Assembly: GCA_014773175.1 (NCBI GenBank) | Contig: VXCM01000339.1 | Coordinates: 372,001 to 436,000, forward strand | Length of the DNA stretch: 64,000 nt | Direction of reading: 5' to 3' | Origin: Lucifuga dentata | Taxonomy: Eukaryota > Chordata > Actinopteri > Ophidiiformes > Bythitidae | Shown here: piece after piece, positions 11,843-24,356 of the stretch | Numbering within the stretch: the stretch's first letter is position 1 | How the letters are laid out: the number at the start of each line of letters is the position of its first letter | Notes under the pieces: generated by a model | What the model saw: the letters and a program-made list of their open reading frames with translations, nothing else | Database searches by the model: none | Told to the model about the DNA's origin: nothing | Made by a program: the position numbers and the translations under genes

Positions 11843-14300
11843 GTGGGATTTAGCAAAAATTGTGGGTGTTTATATGCTGCCTCCAGAAGCCTGGCAGACT
11901 GTCTCCTCACAGTCATAGTCACTGTTGTTAGGAATGTAACCCTCCAAACTTCTTTCTAATGCCAATAGTCAGCATGTATTTCTTTTGAAATTCGTGGAAA
12001 AATAGTAATAAAGGAAGAAAAGGCAAAAAAAGCAAAAAAAAAAAAAAAAAAAAACTAAAATACAAAGGAACTCCCTTGTTTAGTTTAATTCAACAAATCC
12101 GTGTTGCACAAATCATGCAAAGATTTTCCTCAATGTACTCAGTCCAAACTTTGAACAGATTGAATATTTGAGTCTACAGATGGTCAAAACCTGATGTCGC
12201 TGTTTGAGGATTGTGTAAAAAACATGAATTATGACTTTGTTCACCAAAAAATAACATTTTTAGGGTAAACAAAGACCAAATTGAACAATTGCAGAAATTG
12301 CTCTCCTGCTGCCCACCAAACACAACCAACTGGGAATGACAAACATTATTAGTATCACATGATTGACAATATTTAATAAAGTTGATGTAATCATAATTCC
12401 AGATCTATATGAATAGTCACAGCATGGGGAAATATCTCATTAAGGCAGAGGTCAAACAGTCACGATTCCCTCGTTGCTGACTTACATGGGATTATTGTTT
12501 GCGTGCCAGCATGGTGCATGTATGTTCTCTTCTTAGTCTGCTCACTGGAGATGCATAGAAGCATATATGCTGCTGAAGTTCATTGGCCTGCAGAAGAACA
12601 GATGTACGACACGTGTTGACAGGCACACTATAGAGCTGTGTGTCTCTATAGCGCTGCATTTTGTTTAGCGTCTGTTCTGTGTTTTCTATCCGTTCGACCA
12701 TGGCGAGAGTTTATGTTCAAGGTAACTTTTTCTTTGTGAAATGTTGAAGCTTTATACAATATCAGGACTTTTAGAGAGCTCTGAAATGTGCTCACGCTCC
12801 ACACGCAGAGCGGTAGAGGACAAAATGCAACTATGGCACATACAGACACACACACACACACACGCACATGCACACGTACACAAACACGCACAAACACAAA
12901 TTGGTGATGTCATTTGTATAATCTGAAATCTGGGCCAGCAGAGATGAGGAGGCAGCCGGCGGGATGGGCAGTCACTCTCATGATTCATTGTGTGGGAGGG
13001 AAATTATGAGGGACAAGAGGCATGTGTGTGCGAGCGTGCGTGTATGAATTGGGGTGTGTCACCTAACAGACACATTTCCCTCACTAATATAATGCTTTTT
13101 TTGCTTTAAGTCGAGGTGCAATGGCGAAATAGATTATATTGTAATGTTTAAATTTGATGAGATCATTGAAACAAAGTGGCCCTGATCCATTTTACCTTTA
13201 AGCTACTAATCATTTATGTTTAGCTGATTTGAGCCTCCTGAAGTTGAAAAAAGTGGTGCTGAATGTGTGGGACCCCCCCCCCCCCCCNCAAAAAAAAAGA
13301 ACAAAAGAAAAGATTATATTTGATATTTTGACACAGTTATTCAGTGTCATTCAGTTATTTTGGTTGTCCTGTTCCTTTAAATCAATGGTTGGCATCACTT
13401 TACAATTCTCACATATTTCCATATGTGTAACAATAACAAAAACATCACAGTTTGACTGGAAAATGGTTTGCAAACCACAAATTAAATCCTGTAAATATTC
13501 ACAGCCATTTAGCATTTAATTAAGCTTTTGCTCACTGCCAAGTTTCAATTAATCTGTCATGACAGATGAAAATTGATTAAATCGTTGCATTTTTGTCGTG
13601 TCAGGAAATTAACACATTAACCGGCAACAAAGTATTAATAAATGTAAGGTCAGAAAATGAACCATATATAGCTTTTTACATTGATCCGGGATAATGACGT
13701 CTGCAGCAATATAGATGGTGTAATAGGATAGCTCTGAATCAATGCGTGTCTATTGATTTATACGCAATCCCAATACAAACTAGACCACACGGTAGTGATG
13801 TGTCAACATCCTCTGATTGCCCTAAAGCAAACGTCAATATGAATGATTAACAGACTGTCGTGTGTACATGTGCTTGGTGTGTGTGTGTTTAAGAAAAAGG
13901 GTAGATATGTTATAGTAAAGCTTTGCTGTTATACTGTTTGGTTGTGTTTCTATATCTAGTTACAAATTAGTGCCACTTTGTCATATCTTCAGCTCTGAGC
14001 TGAATTGCTGTAGTTATTTAATTAACAGTAACATGTTAACAGTAACTAAAGTGTTTAGCATATTTTGTACATTGTAATCCCAGATGTTGTTTTAACTCAA
14101 AAAAGTTAGTTAATTATACCCAACATGACCTAATGATTTTGAGTTCGTTGTACTTTTTGGATATTTTTTTTTAAATTCAGTTAGAGTTTTTGAGTTGAAT
14201 CAACTTGACTAAGTTTAGTTTTGCCCATTGCTTTAGCTATTAGCATTGCTATTATGGATACACAAACTTATTGGTTAAAATAGAATCTTGGTGATCTAGC
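10606..14300. other. non-coding stretch
   Basis: Simple repeats at 10661-10707 (TC then AC), 11811-11841 (T), 12029-12053 (A) and 12845-12900 (CA with interruptions), and a C-run with N at 13288. The rest is unique AT-rich sequence. No exon recognised. Confidence 0.6.
13552..13567. promoter_or_regulatory. 16-bp palindrome with two TALE-type half sites
   Basis: ATCTGTCATGACAGAT is a perfect palindrome with two TGACAG half sites (MEIS/TGIF-like). Neighbouring TTAATTAAGC, CAATTAATC and TTGATTAAAT give homeodomain-type cores. The arrangement resembles an enhancer, but binding is inference. Confidence 0.3.
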
Positions 14301-14752
14301 AGGGTGGCATGGTGTCTCAGTGGTTTGCTCTGTTACCTCAGCGCAAGAAGGTCCCAGGTTCAAGTTCAAGGCTGACCGGGTCCTTTCTGTGTGGAGTTTA
14401 CATGTTCTTCCTGTGTCTGTGTAGGAGCTCTGGCTTGAAACCATGCAATATTCATTTATTGTACCTAAAAATGTTAGGCTTTTCTATTGTGAGTCCTATA
14501 GTCATTGACCATATGAATGAACTTATCAGGGCTTGCATGGTGGCTCAGTGGTTAGCTCTGTTTCCTCACAGCAAGCAGGTCATGGGTTTGAAACCAACTG
14601 GTTCCTTTCTGTGTGGAGTTTGCATGTGCACTGTAATTCCAGATTTTGTTTTAGCTCAAAGAAATTAGTTCATTTATACCTAAACATTTGAGGCTTTTCT
14701 ATTGAGAATCCTAGGTTCATTGAACATAAACTTTTTTGTTTGTTCAACAATG
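14301..14752 (+). repeat. tandem pair of tRNA-promoter-like (SINE-like) repeats
   Basis: Two diverged copies lie at 14301-14525 and 14528-14752. Each has a box-A-like TGGCTCAGTGGTTAGCTCTG (or TGTCTCAGTGGTTTGCTCTG), a box-B-like GGTTTGAAACC (degenerate in copy 1), TCCTTTCTGTGTGGAGTTT, and a tail CCTAAA.ATT..AGGCTTTTCTATTG. This is the very common fish GGCACGGTGGCTCAGTGGTT repeat. The leading AATTCCAGATTTTGTTTTAGCTC module inside copy 2 also occurs upstream near 14077. Confidence 0.7.
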
Positions 14753-17700
14753 CATAACTGAACTTTTTTTTTTAGGGCAACGACTTACCCTGCTTTTTTT
14801 TTTTTTTTTTTTANTTTTTTTTTTTTTTTTTTTAAGATGAATTAATTTATCAGGGATTACAGTGTACTAAGCTCTCTATTAAAGGTAAATCAGTAGATAG
14901 AATTGAGTTTTGTTATATGCACATGGCTGGAGAATTGAAATTAGAACACTGAAGAATATTGTACCTTTGTGTCTTTATCTAAAAGTATGAGTCATTCACG
15001 GACATATGCTGTGTGTGTGTGCTTCACGTGTTTGTGTTTCACCAACATTTACGTTCGTGCTCAGTCCTCAGTCCTTTACGTGTATTCATATGGCTGCTTC
15101 TGTGCATAAGTGAATGTGTATTAAGGCAGTCATTTTGTTTGTATGTTTCTGTGTTTCCGTATGTTGTATATTCACAGTGCTGGATGGATGTGAGTGGGCT
15201 GGCATGATTTGTGCCTGATTTAGCTCGCCGTATTCTTATGTTAGGCAGTAGTAGGGGTGAGAGGAAGTCTTGGCATCGCTGTCAGTGTGGCCCTCCTGGC
15301 TGCCGGCCCTCCAGAAGCTCCTCAAGTGGTGACACAGAGGTCCTGACCTATGATGTAACCACTGTGCTTCCTGCCAGCTAATACCATAAAGTGCGCTCGC
15401 CTCTTCTTAGTCATGAAGTCATAAATAATAACAATGGAATACCAGAAAATCAGTAATAATAGAAAAAATAGGAAAAAAAATCTAGTTTCAAAAAAAAAAA
15501 AAAAGNAAAAAAAAAAAAAAAAGTGAGCAAAAAATTCAGCATTGATTCTGAGGTTACCATCTTAGATATGGGGGTGGGATTCATAAAGCAGAGCATTAGA
15601 CTTACTATGTTGATAAGAGGAAATATTGTCATGCAACCATGTTCCCTCACCTGTAGATCTGTTCTGAAAATGATAGAAATGTAACATGAAATGTCATTTC
15701 ATAACCCTCTTCTTCAATAAGTTTTGTCTCTCATTCAAGTGTCGTATGAACTCAAGTATAAGCTGATCTTGTGTAAAAGCTGACCCCCTGATTTTGACCT
15801 GCAAATTTTAGATTTTTACAGAAACCTGTATATAAGCCGACCCCATGATGTTGTTCCATCAATTTATTTCTTTAGCAAATTACCTGTTTTTCTGGGTGTT
15901 GCCATAGTATTCCTATGAATTTCTGAAAATAATTCCACGTACTGGTAAACATGGTATTTATTTCAGTAGCTGATTACCGTAACTGACATTAGCTGACTTA
16001 TACCTGAGTATAAGCCTGAGCTTTTTCAGTAACGACAATCATGACCCCCATGTGACCCAAAGAGTCACCTGGCCTGAGGTGTGATCGACTCTCAGAGGAT
16101 AAATCCCGCTCTACTGCCCACCGCTAACATCATGTACACATATGTCCCGCTTACGTATATATTCATGTTTGTAGCCATAAGCATCCACTTTTCACGGAAG
16201 AAAGAAAACCCATATAATTACACGGAACTGTTCCAGTGTTCCATCTAATGAGTTTTTAGTAGCTTTATAGATATGAGTAACGGGATCCCACAAGGCATTA
16301 ATGATATAACTCACTTACTGCTGTGGAAAATTACACACTACATAACAAGTTAATGGTAGATGTGCACACACTGATTTAATGACTTTATATGCTCTGTATG
16401 GGCCCGCCGTGGAGAGATAGCTAGGGCTAGACAGATGGAAAGACGAGCTTTTGTCTTTTCACATAAATAAATGTTGTGTGTGACCATGTGCCTCTGCCTG
16501 AATGTCATCTTTTATTTATCTGATTAGATTGCTGGATGTAAGCAGGTGTGGGGAAACAGATGCGTGTGAATTAGAAAGTGGGGGATTCAGCCTAGCGAAG
16601 CATTACAATAGTGGTATGATAGAATATGTTGCAAGATATTTCCCCGTCTTCTGACGTCTCTGCAGAATCATCACAGTGCTCAACGCAATAAAAGCTGAAG
16701 CATATTACAAATGAATATTATAACAGATAAAATGAGCACACAACACAAAACTAAATGGAGATTTAATATTGAAACTTTGTTATATATGATCAAAGATGTT
16801 TAATTATGTGTTTTGTGAGATAAATTTAATGTACCTGCACATTATTCACAATCAATTAAGAACATTATTCTTATTCTAAACCATAAAGTCATTTATCATT
16901 TGTAAGCAGGCAATTAAAAACAGAAAGAACATGCAAGTCACACTCAACACGCTCAATCTGTATTCCAGCAAGTACAGTAAAGTACATTACAAAGTATGAA
17001 ACTCAAGCAGAAAAATTATGAGCATTATAAGCAGAACATAGCGCCTGAGGCTAAAGTGAGCTAATGTGCATAATGAAAAAAGTTATGCAAAAATTATTGC
17101 ATAATAATAACAGCTTATCATAATAGGAAGGTAGATCATAGTGATTTATTTATTATTATTATTCACAGTTATATACATTTTAAACCTTTTTCCTCAAATT
17201 GTGGTAATGTTCAAATAATTATTATTGTACTCACTGTTTTCAAAGTACACCTCCCTACTATCCCACTATTATGCCATAATTATTTTCATAATATCAAGCA
17301 GAGCATGCTGTCATTCTGCTCTGTTAAAAACCAGTGATGATGTCAGACTGAATGTTTTATTACATATTTATTACATATTTTAGCTTTATATGACTATTAA
17401 ATTGATACAAGAGATTTAACAATTATTCTAATAAGACAAACTATTCCATTAGTGCAAGTGAGGAAGAGTCCAGAGATTGTATATGTGGCTGTGTATTTTT
17501 CAAGGAAATGTTTCTCAGAAGAGAGAAATAGAATATAGAATTGTGCCAATAAAGTTGTCATTTAATAAATTAATAAGCTGGTCTCTAGATAGGAAAAATG
17601 TATGTATATTGGTATTGTACATAGTGTGACACCTAAACGAGCAAAAGAGGGCACCTTTTTGTTATCGAAGTCATAACAGAGAAAGGTAATCTGCAGTCTC

Positions 17701-18978
17701 TCCTCCTAAAACAGTCATTATAGATTATCTGTCTTTTTGATATTTCACTTTGTTGGTTGGACCATTGTTGAAAATGGCAGTTAACCAAACAATGTCCTAG
17801 AAATTTAGAAAACAATCAATATTGGCTTTCTTGATTATGTAAAATGCAATGAAAAGCATAACCAGTTTTACAGCATATTGTATTATTATGACAGAGGAAT
17901 CAAATATATATTTTAGTTGTAAAGATTCTGTGTGATGAGAGAAAGACGACTCCATAGCCAACGGATTCCTGGAAAATGACAAGAGTGCAACCCAGAAGAT
18001 TTTCTATTTTTGACAATTATTCTTTAATAAACTGTCTACATCAGGCTTCAACAGGAAAGTCTTAGTGAAATTTAACAAGGATCAGAGCATCTGAACCAGA
18101 CTTGAAACTAACTATAAAAATAGCAAGTATATTACATGACATTTAAATTAGTTCTCCTCCTTTCTTTCTCCTGACACCTAACTTTGATGTTGTGCATCCT
18201 GGGTTGGAACTCCAAAGTTACAGTCTGCTTTTCCAAGAAGTGCTCATATGGCATCAGTATCCTTTGTGCTTTGTTTTGTGTTCTTCCCATTTTAAGAGTG
18301 TAAATAGTGGAGCTTTCTAATAACTTGAACTATCAGTCATCTGAATTTTCTCAGCACTGTTACCTAATGTGTTTATCCCTTTGTTAGTGAGCTGTAAGAT
18401 GCATCCACCTCTCTCGTCTCTAACTCATCCAAGCAGCAGTCTAGATGCTCATTCAGCCCCTCGCTACATGCTGTGGATGACATGAAAGCACTCTTCTTCC
18501 ACTTTTCTTCCTCTCTCCTCCTCCTCTCCACTCCACATGAGGGTTTAACAGAGTGTGCTATGATAGGTTCTGCTTGGCACTCAGCACTGTAGATGGAGCT
18601 TAGCACGCTTACGGGCTCAATAATGGGATATCTGCATCCTTCAGATTGGTAGATTTGGGGCAATGTATGTACAAATCCAACCAGTCTTTGTCTTTCTCAA
18701 TCTGTATTCCGCACAGCTATATACCATTAATCCTCTGCAAATATTGATGATCTGAGCACATGTTGTAATTTATGCTATGTTCAAACAGCTAATTTAGCAG
18801 CTTAAATAGTGCAACTGTTATGGCAAACACAAAAGTCATTTTTCTGCTTCTGTTTTTAACCATTCCTGTAGATAGTGTAATTATAGTCCTGCAGGCCGAA
18901 GGCGCAACCACACAAATTCCATGGTGCCATGCAGTTACCTTTCACACCATTAATAATCACAATTTCCCAGAATATGAG
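14753..18978. other. non-coding stretch
   Basis: Poly-T with N at 14814 and poly-A with N at 15506. Positions 15210-15430 are GC-richer and repeat-free. Very AT-rich unique sequence runs from 16700 to 18000 with (ATT)n near 17150. No exon recognised. Confidence 0.6.
15750..16035. repeat. interspersed repeat with TATAAGC motifs
   Basis: The segment opens with CTCAAGTATAAGCTGA and closes with GCTGACTTATACCTGAG, a near-inverse. TATAAGCCGACCCC occurs inside and TATAAGCCTGAGC follows. The arrangement looks like a degenerate non-autonomous DNA transposon. No target duplication was identified. Confidence 0.35.
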
Positions 18979-18983
18979 CTGTC

Positions 18984-19499
18984 TGTCACAGTTCTGCATG
19001 TCTGGTCTCCTACTCACCTGCCATTTCTGCCTGCCTGGTCCTTAGCTACTCACCTGCCATTTCTGCCTGCCTGGTCTTCAGCTCCTCACCTCAGTTCATC
19101 AGCCTGATTCACTTCAGGTGTGGACGCTGTCATTAATTTGCACCAATTAAGCATGGATTTAAGCCCCAGTCTCTCACTCACCCATTGCCAGATTGTTCTT
19201 AGCTATCCCTGATGCAAGATATTCCAGCGTTTTTCTGTGGACTGACATTCTGTTACCGAACCTGCCTGTCTTGGACTAACCTGCTCGTCGTTCCCCTGGT
19301 AATCACCTCTGCCTTCTGTCCCCGACTCCGATTCCTGTCCCTGCGTCTGGGTTCCTCGTCTGTCAGTCTCTGTGTGAGCGCTTTGTCCTGCCTGTTGATC
19401 TGCCTGCTTCTGTGTTGGATAGTGGACTCAATAAAAGAACTTAAACTGTCCGTGTTGTGTACTGTGTGCTGCACTTGGGTCCAAACCACACCCGTCACA
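18984..19499 (+). mobile_element. solo LTR of an LTR retrotransposon
   Basis: The 516-bp segment starts TGTCACAG and ends CCCGTCACA, and is flanked by a perfect 5-bp target duplication CTGTC (18979-18983 and 19500-19504). It has a TATA-like GATTTAAGCC near 19155 and the polyadenylation signal AATAAAAG at 19430, which sets the sense strand. No internal retrotransposon genes or second LTR adjoin it, so it is a solo LTR left by recombination. A 36-bp unit (TACTCACCTGCCATTTCTGC...) is repeated in tandem at 19011-19082. The TG...CA ends, 5-bp duplication and CACTTGGGTCC before the end suggest a Ty3/Gypsy-type fish element; the family is not confirmed. Confidence 0.8.
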
Positions 19500-19583
19500 C
19501 TGTCTCTCTTTACATTTCCTTCTAATATGCTTTTCATAGTCTCTAGAAATTGCTTCACTGCCTGCCTCTTACATTGTCTTTAA

Positions 19584-20139
19584 CATACCATATCAGTGAT
19601 TTTGCATGTTTGAGCCAAGTAAATACTGCCTGCATCAATGTTATGATGATTTCCAAAACATAAAACCATATTAATTTTTGTTTTTCTGTTTTTCCAAATC
19701 CCCTAATCTGTCAAAATCAAATGTTCATGTGATACACCTGCCTTAAAATTCAATGTTTTCCCTGCTAAAACTTTTGCATGATTGTAGAAGGTATGGTCAT
19801 GTTAATTTCTTGGTAAAAGCTGTCTTCTCTTGGGCGGAGACATGCATTTTCTTATGTGTAGCTCCATGTTGGATCGGTTAAATAAAGTTACTTTGACAAA
19901 AAATGTAATAGATGTCACGGTTGCTGTTCTGGATTACTTATCTCAAGCACGTTTCAAGTCCCTACAAGTTGATTTTTATCGTGTAGAAACCAATGCCAGT
20001 GTGGAAGAAAGGGAATTTTTTTTTTTTTTTTTAAATTTACCACTCCAGTAGCAGGTTTTGGAAAATGTTTGGCAGTAATGTAACATGTATGCAGGTTGTA
20101 TTTTTGGGCTCAAACATGCAAAATTACCGTCTTGCTCCT
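19584..20139. mobile_element. complete TTAA-flanked MITE (Kolobok/piggyBac-like)
   Basis: TTAA lies at both borders (19580-19583 and 20140-20143). Long imperfect terminal inverted repeats share TTTTGCATGTTTGAGCC at 19600-19616 and its complement GGCTCAAACATGCAAAA at 20107-20123, extending further inward through CCTGCAT. It is 556 bp with no transposase frame and contains a T-run near 20015-20032. Parts recur at 27518-27883 and at 7078-7150 in this window, showing a dispersed family. The TTAA duplication fits Kolobok or piggyBac superfamilies. Confidence 0.75.
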
Positions 20140-20143
20140 TTAA

Positions 20144-22754
20144 CTCGCAAAAAGCAGCCTGGTTACTTTGTCTCTACACCTACATTAGGAATGTAATGTT
20201 CACAATGTCTGTGGGTCTGCATGTTACTGTCATCTTCAGCTTTCTAGCTTCATCTTCCCAGTCGGATCCCATTTTTCATCTTTTCAACGTACTGCAGAGC
20301 ACTGGGCTATGAGCTGACACACCGAAGCACTTTCTGTCTGACCCGTGATCGGTCTAGTCTTGAATGCCAAGAACTGTGTGTGTTAAAAGGAAAAAAAAAA
20401 AATCTCATAACTACACTCTTTCATCCATNAATGCCAAGAACTGTGTGTGTTAAAAGGAAAAAAAAAAAATCTCATAACTACACTCTTTCATCCATCTGGA
20501 TTGTTTCCAGGACTTTCAATCAATCTTTTCACAGCAAGATCCCAGAAAGGAATTAAATTAAATTAAAGGAATTAAATTAAAAGTCCTGGGCGTTGAACCA
20601 CGGTTTCCTAATTGGCACAGGATTAGTTCACATTGATTGGGCTTGATTGGAGTCCCAAGCTTGTGTTTCCACTTAATCAGAGCGCACACCCTTTTCTTGA
20701 AGCAGTATTTGCATGCGCTCTTCCCTTCACCCCCTGCCAGTCATTCACAGACCATGGCAACCTTCTGAATTTGCATGGAAAGCGCTGGCCTTGATCATGC
20801 TGGAAGCTACTGCTGCTTTTACTATCACTGCCTCTGCTGCTGCTCGTACTCTATGTACTATATTCTACCACTGTGTAAATCATATTTCTTTGTCATTAGT
20901 ACAGCAGCGGCTTGGTACAGCATAGCAAAGGCTGATGCATCGCTAGGTCTCGAAAATTGCCCGTTGGTTACAGGAAATCGTCTGACAGATTGTGGCTGTT
21001 ATTCTGACTGAGCAGTGGAGAGTGATGAGGGAGAGGAAGGGGCTGGAGGAAGATGAAGAGATTTTCTCAAGGGGAAAGAAAGTGAAGGCAGAAAGTAGAT
21101 TATGCATGAGAGAGAACAAAAGAAAGGAGAAGAGCAAAAAAGATCACAAATAAGGTTGTAGGAGCAATATACTAGGAAAAGAAGCAACAGAGAGAGAAGC
21201 TAAGAGGAAGAGAGACAGTTATGAATGGAGGGGGAGACATAAAAATAGAGATGGACTAGAGCAGGGACAAGACTGTCAAGAGTCCATTTGCTGCTTCTGA
21301 CTCTCAAATCTCTGACCTCCTCCATTGATTTTGATTTTTTTTTAGAACATATTGTATATTTTGTAGAATTGGTACGTGGAATTTGAATCCTTCTTGGTTT
21401 TAGGGTTAGGGAGGAATCAGACATGAAGAGAAGCCACTCAGTAATAAGAACCAGATGGAAAGCTAGCCCAACAGCATATGTTTTATGGTACCTCATCCTG
21501 AACTTTTACTTTTTGACTAAACCTAGCACATCATCTCTCAGAATATGTGTGTAAGTGTACACAGAAGGTGTTTGTGTGCGCAACGACAATGACATCTAAC
21601 CTGTCAGATTAACCAAAGACACCTCTGCGAGTGTGCAAGAACTTTGTTTTTTGTTTTTCCTTTAGCATGTTAGCTCAGTCAATGACTTGTTTTTTCTCAT
21701 TGCAGCAACAGAGACCAGACAGTATAGCAGAATGTAAAAGTCAAGCAGCGGAAATTGGTCCATCTGTTGACTCGGACGTACGTCTTTGTGGCCAACTATA
21801 GAGCGGTTCTTATATAGATATCATATTTGTATTCAAATCACTTTCAAGCTCAGTAACATTCACCCAGTCAGACATAATTCACCATATGTCTCCTTTACTG
21901 TTCGGCTACATTCACACCACAGGCCGTCATGCTCAGCGCCAAGCTGCAGCTCATATCTGATTGTTTGGCTGACTGCTGATGTATTCTAGGATGTATCCCA
22001 TATTTTATGCTAATATGAACTGACAGCAATGTCAAAAAGACAAGTGTGCATGGAATGACATTGATAAGAAATCTATATCTGTTTTGGTAGCTCTCAACAA
22101 AGACTATCAGCCAGGATTGCAGGAAAAACAATATGGGTTGTAGTGCTGTTAAATTATTGTACAAAACCTCAATCACCAAATCAGGTAAATTAATTTTGAT
22201 ATTCTTTGAACTGTCCACAGGTTGAGGATTTTTAGTGGTGATTGAACTCAAAATACCAGTGTGGGGGTAGGGAGGTTGCTAGATGGACAACCGACATCTG
22301 CAAAAAGGTAGAAACAAGGTGGGCAACTTTCTGAAGTTTGCCATTTTCTCTAGATTTCTTTGTCTCTTCTCTGACCTAAGGATATTCAAACAGCAAAACA
22401 GAACAAAGAATATCAATTTTCTTGATTCCCTCCATTAGTTCTGTTGTCGTGTATTTTGGCGCACATAGAAATGATGTGGCTGTCGCAGTATAATTTTACA
22501 CAATTTCCATATTGTCATGATATTTACAGCACAGTAGGAATACCAGCAAGACACTCGCTGAAGGAACAGCGTAATTTCTGCTCTATATAGTTCTGTAAAG
22601 TAATTCCTGTTTTGGTTCTGAAGTTTAGCACCTCAGGTGTTGGTAGGAAGCTCCAATATATACTTGAAAGTTGCATTTGTGAGTTGACTTGATTAATAAA
22701 GTAAATTTTCCAGCCTGTATTGTTGCAACTGAATGTACTATTCTGACAGACAAT
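20144..22754. other. non-coding stretch
   Basis: Contains the duplicated N block at 20389-20490, short ATTAA repeats near 20555, a purine-rich region at 21010-21230, and near 21905-21985 a degenerate ATTCACACCACAGGCC...GCTCATATCTGATT sequence like a common fish DNA repeat. No exon recognised. Confidence 0.55.
20389..20490 (+). other. assembly duplication around N
   Basis: AATGCCAAGAACTGTGTGTG through CTCTTTCATCCAT is present on both sides of the N at 20429, including the same A-run. This is an unmerged contig overlap. Confidence 0.85.
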
Positions 22755-23192
22755 TAGAGGTCTTCACGGATCCACATTTTTGGGCCCAACCCGAAACAAG
22801 AAGCCGACTGCATAAATTCATTTTCAACAAAAAAGAGTCTCACCTACCTGAGGACAGTCGGACCAGACCTGATGTAGATCCGAGGATAATTATGCCTGAT
22901 CAAAAATGTGGTTGACCTGAACAGACCCAAATACAGAGAGAAAACTGGGAGCGGTGTGATGTGTCACTAATTAACCAGCAACTTTTCTCCTCCATTTTTC
23001 ACTGCACTTCAGTTCACACTCTCCATCTGACCTCAAAAAGCACTTTTTCTCCTCTGGCCATTATGATGCACCACATGATCAAGGTTGATGGGGAGTCTGC
23101 TAGAATCCACTCTGAGGACCTGATATGATATAATTTGGACCCAACCTGACTCAGGTTGGGTCCTGGTTCTGTGAAACCCGTGAAAGCCTCTA
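22755..23192. mobile_element. hAT-like MITE
   Basis: The left end TAGAGGTCTTCACGG is inverted at the right end as CCGTGAAAGCCTCTA. The inner arms share GGGCCCAACCCG / CAGGTTGGGTCC. It is 438 bp with no coding frame. Flanking 8-bp sequences do not match, so the insertion is old or the borders are slightly off. The terminal motif is typical of fish hAT-derived elements. Confidence 0.55.
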
Positions 23193-24311
23193 TTTTTACT
23201 CAATCCATCCACTAATGACCTAAAGAATGCAAAAAAGTTTTGTATGAGCATAAGTGAGTTTGGGTTTGTTAAATGAATATTACTTGCCTCAGGATCAGAG
23301 TCTCATAATATCAAAAAAAAAAAAAAAAAANAAAAAAAAAAAAAAAAAGACCAAAAGCAAGCAAAATGCAAATGAGTCAGTGTAGGTTTCTGTTGTTATT
23401 TTACTAGAAAATAACAGATCTTTGCCACATATGGAGAAGTTGTCAGAATTAATCCATAAATGTGAACTCAGCAGCTTTACTTCTCTAAAGAAACACAACT
23501 AAAGAATTTTATTGAGGAGTCATAACAAAGACTCTGTCGATCCTGCTTCTAAACTTGATTCAAACCTGCATTTCTTCCTCCTTCTTTGCTTCTACACACC
23601 CATGTGCATGCACGTGTACATACAAACACACACTTGCTTTGTAATAAATGACGACCTGTCATGAGTGTGTGGTTCTCACATTACAGCACTGTGAATTCAT
23701 TAAGTGTGCCCTTTGGAAGTCTAACCTGCTAGGCGGGGTGCTGGCAACCCCCTGCCTCTGAATCACGCCCTGCATTTCAATTGCAAATACTGTACACATC
23801 TCTGCTCCCTTGTTAAACCCACAAACACACATTGGCTTACGAAAGCAGGCGGAAGCGCAAATACACACACACTGAAAAACAACTCGGATCTGAGTTGTGT
23901 TTTTTTTTCTTTTTCTTCAGCAGTTTAACCCAGCTGTGTCTGTCAGTGTTAAAACTTAATTCTCTGTCTTACCCTCAGGCTTAGACATACAGGCAAACTG
24001 TCTGTCTGCTTACTGAAATGCAGCAGTTTGCAAAGATTTTTTTTATTTTTATTTATTTATTTTTTTTTTTTGCAGCAGGAAAAAAATAGGAGCTTGTTGC
24101 CTCACATTGCTCTCCTGGTTAATTTAATCACCAGAGGTTTATTCAAAATCTGGAATTATTTTAATCCCACAGAGATTTGGCTGCATTTTGAATCAGATTT
24201 AATGCATGTTCTTTTGCAGTTAGATGAGATTCTGTAAGTTCATATTTGACGTTATGCTCTCTTTCATTCTTTATGTATGAGACTGTTCTGGCCTGGTGGT
24301 TTTGAGGGATG

Positions 24312-24356
<45 letters not shown>

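Noticed and set aside
12752..12988. Cys/Val/His/Thr-rich open frames in CA/TG tracts (also at 4 to 6 other places)
   Set aside because: Translations of dinucleotide repeats, not genes.
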